Shown here: piece by piece, positions 4,845-5,873 of the stretch
Layout of the letters: each line of letters begins with the position of its first letter
How positions within the stretch are numbered: position 1 is the first letter of the stretch
NCBI GenBank assembly: GCA_007129135.1
Contig: SKWB01000133.1
Coordinates: forward strand, 1 to 5,873
Reading direction: 5' to 3'
DNA from: Halococcaceae archaeon
Lineage (GTDB): Archaea > Halobacteriota > Halobacteria > Halobacteriales > Halalkalicoccaceae
Length of the DNA: 5,873 nt
Made by a program: the position numbers and the translations under genes
Notes under the pieces: model-generated
Databases searched by the model: none
What the model saw: only the letters and a program-made list of their open reading frames with translations
What the model was told of the DNA's origin: nothing

Positions 4845-5855
4845 ATGGACGACCCGCTGTGGACCGAGCGACACGCGCCCACGCTATCGGAGCTCCCACA
4901 GCCCGACGTCCGCCGGTATCTCGAGGGCGCGGCCGACGAGCCGATCAACCTCGTCCTCCATGGGCCCGCGGGCGTCGGAAAGACCGCCGCGGTGCGCGCG
5001 CTCGCCCGCGACTCGCACGACTCGATCGACGACCTCGTGATCATCAACGTCGCCGACTTCTTCGGCATGACGAAGAAACAGCTCGCGGAGGACCCCCGCT
5101 TCGCCTCGTTCATCACGCCGAAACGACGCCGCGGGTCCTCGAAGGCGGCGCTGATCAACCACGTCCTGAAGGAGTCGGCGGCCTATCCGCCGGTCTCGGG
5201 CTCGTACAGGACGATCCTGCTGGACAACGCGGAGGCGATCAGGGAGGACTTCCAGCAGGCGCTCAGACGGGTGATGGAGCGCCACCACGAGGCGACGCAG
5301 TTCGTCATCACGACGCGGCAACCCTCGGCGCTCATCTCGCCGATCACCTCCCGGTGTTTCCCGATTCCGGTGCGCGCGCCGACGACCGCCGAGACAGTCG
5401 AGGTCCTCGAACGGATCGTCGACCGCGAGGGCGTCGAAGCCGATCCCGACGGCCTGGAGTACGTCTCCGGCTACGCGGGCGGCGATCTCAGGGAGGCGAT
5501 CCTCTCCGCACAGACCGTTGCGACGAAAGAGGGCGAGATCACGATGCAGAACGCCTACGAGGTGCTCGGGGAACTCGGCCCCGACGAGCGAGTCGAGGGG
5601 ATGCTCGCGGCGGCGGAAGCGGGCGAGTTCACCGACGCGCGCTCGGCGCTCGACGACCTGCTCGTCGACGAGGGCTACGACGGCGGCGAAGTGCTGGAGG
5701 ACCTGCTCGAAGTGGGTCGAAAACGCTACGACGGCGAGCAACTGGTCGAACTACACCGTAGAGCAGGCGAGGCGGACGTCGACATCGCACGGGGGACGAG
5801 CGACCGGATCCACCTCTCGCACCTGCTCGCCGATCTCGGCGCGAACGGACCGTGA
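4845..5855 (+). CDS. rfcC: Replication factor C small subunit 2-like AAA+ protein (RfcC)
   Basis: A 336-residue clamp-loader AAA+ protein of the haloarchaeal RfcC type, expected to work with RfcA and RfcB to load PCNA onto DNA at primer-template junctions. The start PLWTERHAPTLSELPQ is the usual RFC box ('W.EKY.P..L..L'). Walker A is GPAGVGKT at 40-47. The DNA-side segment DFFGMTKKQLAEDPRF (71-86) is longer than in typical RFC small subunits. The SRC arginine-finger motif is Ser169-Arg170-Cys171, sensor 2 is GDLREA (213-218), and a C-terminal helical collar domain follows. Two catalytic positions are altered: Walker B reads ILLDN (124-128), with Asn128 where Glu is expected, and sensor 1 reads VITTR (154-158), with Arg158 where Asn is expected. 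The subunit may therefore bind ATP but hydrolyse it poorly, while its SRC Arg completes a neighbour's site. ATG 4845 follows a TATA-like box. The stop is TGA 5853-5855, and 18 bases remain before the window ends. Confidence 0.86.
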   Translation: MDDPLWTERHAPTLSELPQPDVRRYLEGAADEPINLVLHGPAGVGKTAAVRALARDSHDSIDDLVIINVADFFGMTKKQLAEDPRFASFITPKRRRGSSKAALINHVLKESAAYPPVSGSYRTILLDNAEAIREDFQQALRRVMERHHEATQFVITTRQPSALISPITSRCFPIPVRAPTTAETVEVLERIVDREGVEADPDGLEYVSGYAGGDLREAILSAQTVATKEGEITMQNAYEVLGELGPDERVEGMLAAAEAGEFTDARSALDDLLVDEGYDGGEVLEDLLEVGRKRYDGEQLVELHRRAGEADVDIARGTSDRIHLSHLLADLGANGP

Positions 5856-5873
5856 GCGGGGTCGGACGGTCGA

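Noticed and set aside
3403..5040. A 545-residue + strand frame, very rich in Asp, Arg, Glu and His.
   Set aside because: It is the antisense shadow of the MgtC-DUF4010 gene and the start of rfcC; GC-rich haloarchaeal genes commonly leave long open antisense frames, and this one shows no domain.

Overview
This window looks like chromosomal DNA from a halophilic archaeon (class Halobacteria). It is GC-rich with third positions mostly G or C, and the proteins are rich in Asp and Glu. Several genes have AT-rich TATA-like boxes about 25-30 bases before an ATG and no Shine-Dalgarno site, which is the leaderless pattern. The protein families (clustered UspA genes, a small flavin-barrel protein, an MgtC/DUF4010 permease and an RfcC-type clamp-loader subunit) are common in haloarchaea. 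I cannot name the genus.

Layout from left to right. (1) A universal stress protein gene on the + strand enters from the left edge without its 5' end (1-339). (2) A stretch of 452 bases without an intact gene (340-791) carries on the - strand a relic of a P-type cation ATPase. In it the N-terminal cation-ATPase motif runs directly into what resembles a piece of the nucleotide-binding domain. (3) A two-domain universal stress protein (792-1685, -). (4) A 236-base spacer with a perfect 16-base palindrome. (5) A single-domain universal stress protein (1922-2356, -), a close paralog of the first; the two share a 41-base identical segment in inverted orientation. (6) A divergent control region (2357-2629) with a TATA-like box on each side and a perfect 13-bp stem-loop. 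(7) A translationally coupled pair on the + strand: a small two-helix holin-like membrane protein (2630-2908) and a pyridoxamine 5'-phosphate oxidase-type flavin-barrel protein (2905-3384). (8) An MgtC/SapB-DUF4010 membrane protein on the - strand (3499-4731), which converges with the flavin-barrel gene. (9) Divergent from it across 113 bases, an RfcC-like AAA+ clamp-loader subunit (4845-5855, +).

The left half reads as a stress-response island: four Usp domains in three genes, beside a decayed ion pump and a membrane/flavoprotein pair. The right half joins an inner-membrane permease-like protein to a replication gene by a shared divergent promoter region; no functional link between those two is apparent. 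I see no tRNA, rRNA, CRISPR array, transposase or complete mobile element. I found no convincing new multi-gene system. The observations most worth following are the ATPase relic, the clamp-loader subunit with altered Walker B and sensor 1 positions, the 13-bp hairpin between divergent genes, and the coupled holin-like/flavoprotein pair.
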